Positions 31,905-34,058 of a stretch of DNA of 34,058 bases are shown one piece after another. Position numbers and translations under genes: made by a program. The notes beneath the pieces are model-generated. The model saw only the letters and a list, made by a program, of their open reading frames with translations, was not told the DNA's origin and ran no database searches. Numbering within the stretch: position 1 is the first letter of the stretch; every line of letters begins with the position of its first letter. This DNA is from a virus, in the IMG/VR virus record IMGVR_UViG_3300009494_000011, positions 1 through 34,058 of that record; one strand, written 5' to 3'.

Positions 31905-32707
31905 TAGCAAATCAAATCCTACTGATGATCGAACGTCGCCACACGAACGATGTGTTTGTCCCTGAGTGCAAGGACGGCGCCACACAATTCGGCTCCCACG
32001 TCCGTCTTGATGCGTGGGCCATGAAGCGATCGTGGGCGCACCCGCTGACTACTGGCTACGAAATCAAGGTGAGCCGGTCAGATTTCCTGCGTGATACGAA
32101 GCTCCCGGCATACCTGGATCTGTGCAATCAGCTCTACCTGGTCTGTGCGCCCGGCGTGTGCGATCCCGACGAGGTTCCGGAGCAGTGCGGGCTATTGATC
32201 CCCGCGAAAACAGGCTCCCGGCTATTCACCAAACGGAAGGCCCAGCACCGGGAGATCGATGAGCCGTCAGCCCTCTACAAGTACGTGCTGATGAGTCGGG
32301 CGGTGATCTCTGCGTATCCGAGGTGGAACGACTCAGAGTCAAGCGTCCAGTTCTGGACCAAATGGCTTGAGAACCGAGAACTCGACCGGAGGCTGGGCGA
32401 GAGGGTGGGAAAGGCGCTGCGCGAGGAAATCAAAGGGCGGGTGACGGAGGCAGAGAGAGAGAATGAGCGGCTGGCAAAAGAGATCGCTGGCCTACAGGAG
32501 ATCAAAGAGGCGCTCGAACAGGCCGGAATCAGTCCCAGAGAATACGCCAATGGCGCACGTTACCAGGCGAGGCCTCGGATCGAGGAGATCCGGTCCGGCG
32601 TGAGCAGAGAACTCAGCGTTGCTCTCAATGGCGCAATCTCCAGCGCGAAGCAGCTGCAGGAGACCGCCGGCAGGTTGGGTGAGCTATTCAGGGAGGCGAA
32701 CCTTTGA
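31901..32707 (+). CDS. MmcB-like (PD-(D/E)XK-type) protein with coiled coil
   Basis: 268 residues from GTG 31901 (GTGA overlap with the methylase stop). Residues ~35-115 contain RLDAWAMKRSW, GYEIKVSRSDFLRD and YLDLCNQLYLVCAPG, the signature of MmcB-like proteins related to PD-(D/E)XK nucleases: an acidic residue, then ExK. The C-terminal half is a coiled coil (AERENERLAKEIAGLQEIKE). A repair or recombination nuclease is plausible. It is translationally coupled to the methylase and to the replication gene (TTGA overlap). Confidence 0.65.
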   Translation: MIANQILLMIERRHTNDVFVPECKDGATQFGSHVRLDAWAMKRSWAHPLTTGYEIKVSRSDFLRDTKLPAYLDLCNQLYLVCAPGVCDPDEVPEQCGLLIPAKTGSRLFTKRKAQHREIDEPSALYKYVLMSRAVISAYPRWNDSESSVQFWTKWLENRELDRRLGERVGKALREEIKGRVTEAERENERLAKEIAGLQEIKEALEQAGISPREYANGARYQARPRIEEIRSGVSRELSVALNGAISSAKQLQETAGRLGELFREANL

Positions 32708-33384
32708 GACGCTACGTATCGGGCGATTTCGCGACTCTCGAGACGATGTCCAGGCGCTGGGTGCAGGCGCAGACAGTGAGTAACGAGCTTCACAAGGTCA
32801 CCGGCAAGGAGCCGGAACCGGTTCGCCATCTCGATGCTGTTGACGGTCTCTTGATGGGGCTGATAGAACACCTCGAGCGCAGCGAGAACCCAACGGTCAA
32901 TCGCCTGAAGCGTGACGGCATGGTTCGATTTGACACCGGTTTTGTCCTGGACAACATGCCGTCGCTACACATCGGGGAGCGCTCGCTGCGACAGCGTTTG
33001 GACAAGCTTGAGGAGTCCGGCTGTCTCCTCCGCAAGACGGTTGCGCTCGGACGAGAGCGCGGATCGAACCGGTACGTGCGCCGGTCACCGGTCTGGTGCC
33101 GAGTCGCCGGGGCTCTTGACCAGGCGATGGACGACAACCTTAACCTGGTCATTGAGCGGCTGGTGGAGGATTTAGACCGGCAATCTGCTTCCGGTCTAAA
33201 CGACAACGAGGATTTAGACCGGCAATCTGCTTCCGGTGCCTATGAGCGGCAATCTGCTTCCGGTGCCTATGAGCGGCAATCTGCTTCCGGTCAGATAGAT
33301 ACTGATAGTAAGGGAAAGAAAGAACGGGAAGGCCTTGAACTTCTGGACAGTCTCCCGTGGAAGACGGGCGCCCCTTGCGCGTAG
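32704..33384 (+). CDS. Replication initiator-like protein containing iterons
   Basis: 226 residues, probably starting at TTG 32704, eight bases after GGGAGG. Residues ~90-120 (MPSLHIGERSLRQRLDKLEESGCLLR) resemble a winged helix of phage/plasmid replication initiators. The C-terminal region holds a 9-residue repeat: DLDRQSASG twice and AYERQSASG twice, coded by four exact 18-base DNA iterons. This is the lambda O arrangement, with the origin inside the initiator gene. It could instead be only a phage regulatory protein with repeats. Confidence 0.65.
   Translation: MRRYVSGDFATLETMSRRWVQAQTVSNELHKVTGKEPEPVRHLDAVDGLLMGLIEHLERSENPTVNRLKRDGMVRFDTGFVLDNMPSLHIGERSLRQRLDKLEESGCLLRKTVALGRERGSNRYVRRSPVWCRVAGALDQAMDDNLNLVIERLVEDLDRQSASGLNDNEDLDRQSASGAYERQSASGAYERQSASGQIDTDSKGKKEREGLELLDSLPWKTGAPCA
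33171..33200. repeat. Perfect 10-bp inverted repeat in the iteron region
   Basis: TTTAGACCGG (33171-33180) and CCGGTCTAAA (33191-33200) form a perfect dyad around a 10-base spacer. It includes the first 18-base iteron. Confidence 0.75.
33178..33291 (+). repeat. Iteron array, four copies of an 18-base unit (putative origin)
   Basis: CGGCAATCTGCTTCCGGT occurs at 33178-33195, 33220-33237, 33247-33264 and 33274-33291, with start spacings of 42, 27 and 27. Each copy has ACCGG/CCGGT-like half sites at its ends. An A-rich stretch (about 33292-33335) follows, as in lambda-type origins. It lies inside the initiator-like gene. Confidence 0.8.
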
Positions 33385-33416
33385 TGGACGCGCAGGGCGC
33401 CATCATCGGAGTGAGC

Positions 33417-33653
33417 ATGGAAGACAAAGGCGTCAGATGTCCACGTTGCGGCGGTGAGTCCACCGTCACAGGTAAGCGAAAGATTGCAGGATTCAACAAA
33501 CGCTGGCGGCGCTGCAAGACATGCAATCTGACCTTCACTACGCGCGAAAAACTGGAACCGTCCATATCTGGACTGTTTCTTGACGAGATGGCTGAAATCC
33601 CTTGCGAATCTGAGCCACCCGGCGCTACTACTGAAGTGAACAGCACCGATTGA
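33417..33653 (+). CDS. NrdR-like zinc-ribbon protein
   Basis: 78 residues. VRCPRCGGESTVTGKRKIAG and RWRRCKTCNLTFTTREKLE match the NrdR N-terminal zinc ribbon (CPxCG ... RRC..C..FTT.E). The ATP-cone that makes NrdR a nucleotide-sensing repressor is absent. It may be a DNA-binding adaptor. ATG 33417 follows GGAG; an upstream GTG at 33357 is in frame but poorly supported. Confidence 0.7.
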   Translation: MEDKGVRCPRCGGESTVTGKRKIAGFNKRWRRCKTCNLTFTTREKLEPSISGLFLDEMAEIPCESEPPGATTEVNSTD

Positions 33654-33676
33654 AGGTGCGCCCTGGGAGGGGAGCG

Positions 33677-34058
33677 CTGCCACACAGACCGGCCAAACCA
33701 TGCAAATACCCCAATTGTCCTGCCCTCACTCATGCCGACTACTGCGAGGCTCACGCTGCAGAGTCAGCGTCAGTGCGTCCGGACACCCGCCGATCTTCGG
33801 CACAACGCGGTTACGGTCGGCAGTGGCGGCGCATCCGTTCCAGGATCCTCCTGCAGCACGGCATCCCGAGATCGGAGTGGCACAAGTGGGACATCGACCA
33901 TCGGCCGGCGTATGACCAGCAGGTTGAGCCTGATCATCTGAAGTACGACCTGGTCCCCATGCTCCGTACCGAGCACAGCCGGAAGACCGCGCGAGAAGAC
34001 GGCGGCTTCGGAAACAGAAGGGGAGGGGCGGGTCAAATCTCTACAGTCCACGGGCTGT
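33677..34058 (+). CDS. HNH endonuclease (runs off the window end), CTG start likely
   Basis: Translation from 33677 gives a protein opening PHRPAKPCKYPNCPALTHAD, with CxxxxC and CEAH metal-type residues, then HKWDIDHRPAYDQQ and MLRTEHSRKTA, the D-H and N/H-type HNH motif. The best start is CTG 33677, six bases after GGGAGG at 33665-33670; an in-frame GTG 33656 has a weak site. 127 codons are in the window. Joined to base 1 it continues eight codons and stops at 24-26 (135 residues). HNH enzymes next to terminase often assist packaging (as in HK97 gp74). Confidence 0.8.
   Translation, partial: MPHRPAKPCKYPNCPALTHADYCEAHAAESASVRPDTRRSSAQRGYGRQWRRIRSRILLQHGIPRSEWHKWDIDHRPAYDQQVEPDHLKYDLVPMLRTEHSRKTAREDGGFGNRRGGAGQISTVHGL

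Noticed and set aside
33178-33291. Possible CRISPR array
   Set aside because: Units are 18 bases with 9 to 24 bases between them, repeated spacers are nearly the same, and the array is in frame inside a gene. It fits iterons.
1-34058. Insertion sequences or transposons
   Set aside because: No transposase motif, no terminal inverted repeats and no target duplications were seen.

Overview
The window looks like the complete, probably circularly mapped genome of a tailed phage (siphovirus-like, HK97-type head), about 34 kb and roughly 57% G+C. All genes but one run on the + strand, densely packed, with many 4-base start/stop overlaps (ATGA or GTGA). An HNH endonuclease gene runs off the right edge; joined to base 1 it stays in frame and stops at 24-26, just before the small terminase gene, which argues that the sequence is a closed circle or a permuted genome. 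The host cannot be named. A Rz/Rz1-like overlapping gene pair next to the holin and an M15 endolysin hint at a Gram-negative-type envelope. I see no integrase, no phage-type repressor module, and no DNA or RNA polymerase, so the phage probably depends on host replication enzymes.

Layout. (1) 1-7700, packaging and head: small and large terminase, portal fused to a Mu F-like domain, prohead protease, major capsid protein, and a putative decoration/head protein. (2) 7700-10110, neck: two connector proteins, head closure, HK97 gp10-like protein, a small HTH-like protein, tail terminator. (3) 10126-19572, tail: tube protein, assembly chaperone with a probable -1 frameshift extension, 1001-residue tape measure, distal tail and hub proteins, two tandemly duplicated collar-domain fibre proteins and a further fibre. 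(4) 19597-21584, lysis: membrane protein, M15 endopeptidase, holin and two heavily overlapping spanin-like genes, closed by a terminator-like hairpin. (5) 21585-21879, control region with palindromes and a TTGACA promoter firing into the early genes. (6) 21880-33653, early and replication genes: small DNA-binding proteins, DUF3102 protein, RusA resolvase, a tRNA-like RNA, tRNA-Met, zinc-ribbon proteins, a membrane-anchored M23 peptidase, a sliding-clamp-like protein, MazG-like pyrophosphatase, ParB-like protein, Dam-type methylase, a PD-(D/E)XK-like protein and a replication initiator with an iteron array inside its gene. (7) 33677 to the end, HNH endonuclease leading back to terminase.

The most unusual items are a 110-nt tRNA-like RNA at 25758-25867 that resembles a tmRNA tRNA-like domain with no message part, the initiator-like tRNA-Met downstream, the iteron/dyad array inside the replication gene, the two-frame lysis locus, and the HNH gene that appears to start at CTG. 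Every functional call is based on motifs read by eye; no database search was run.
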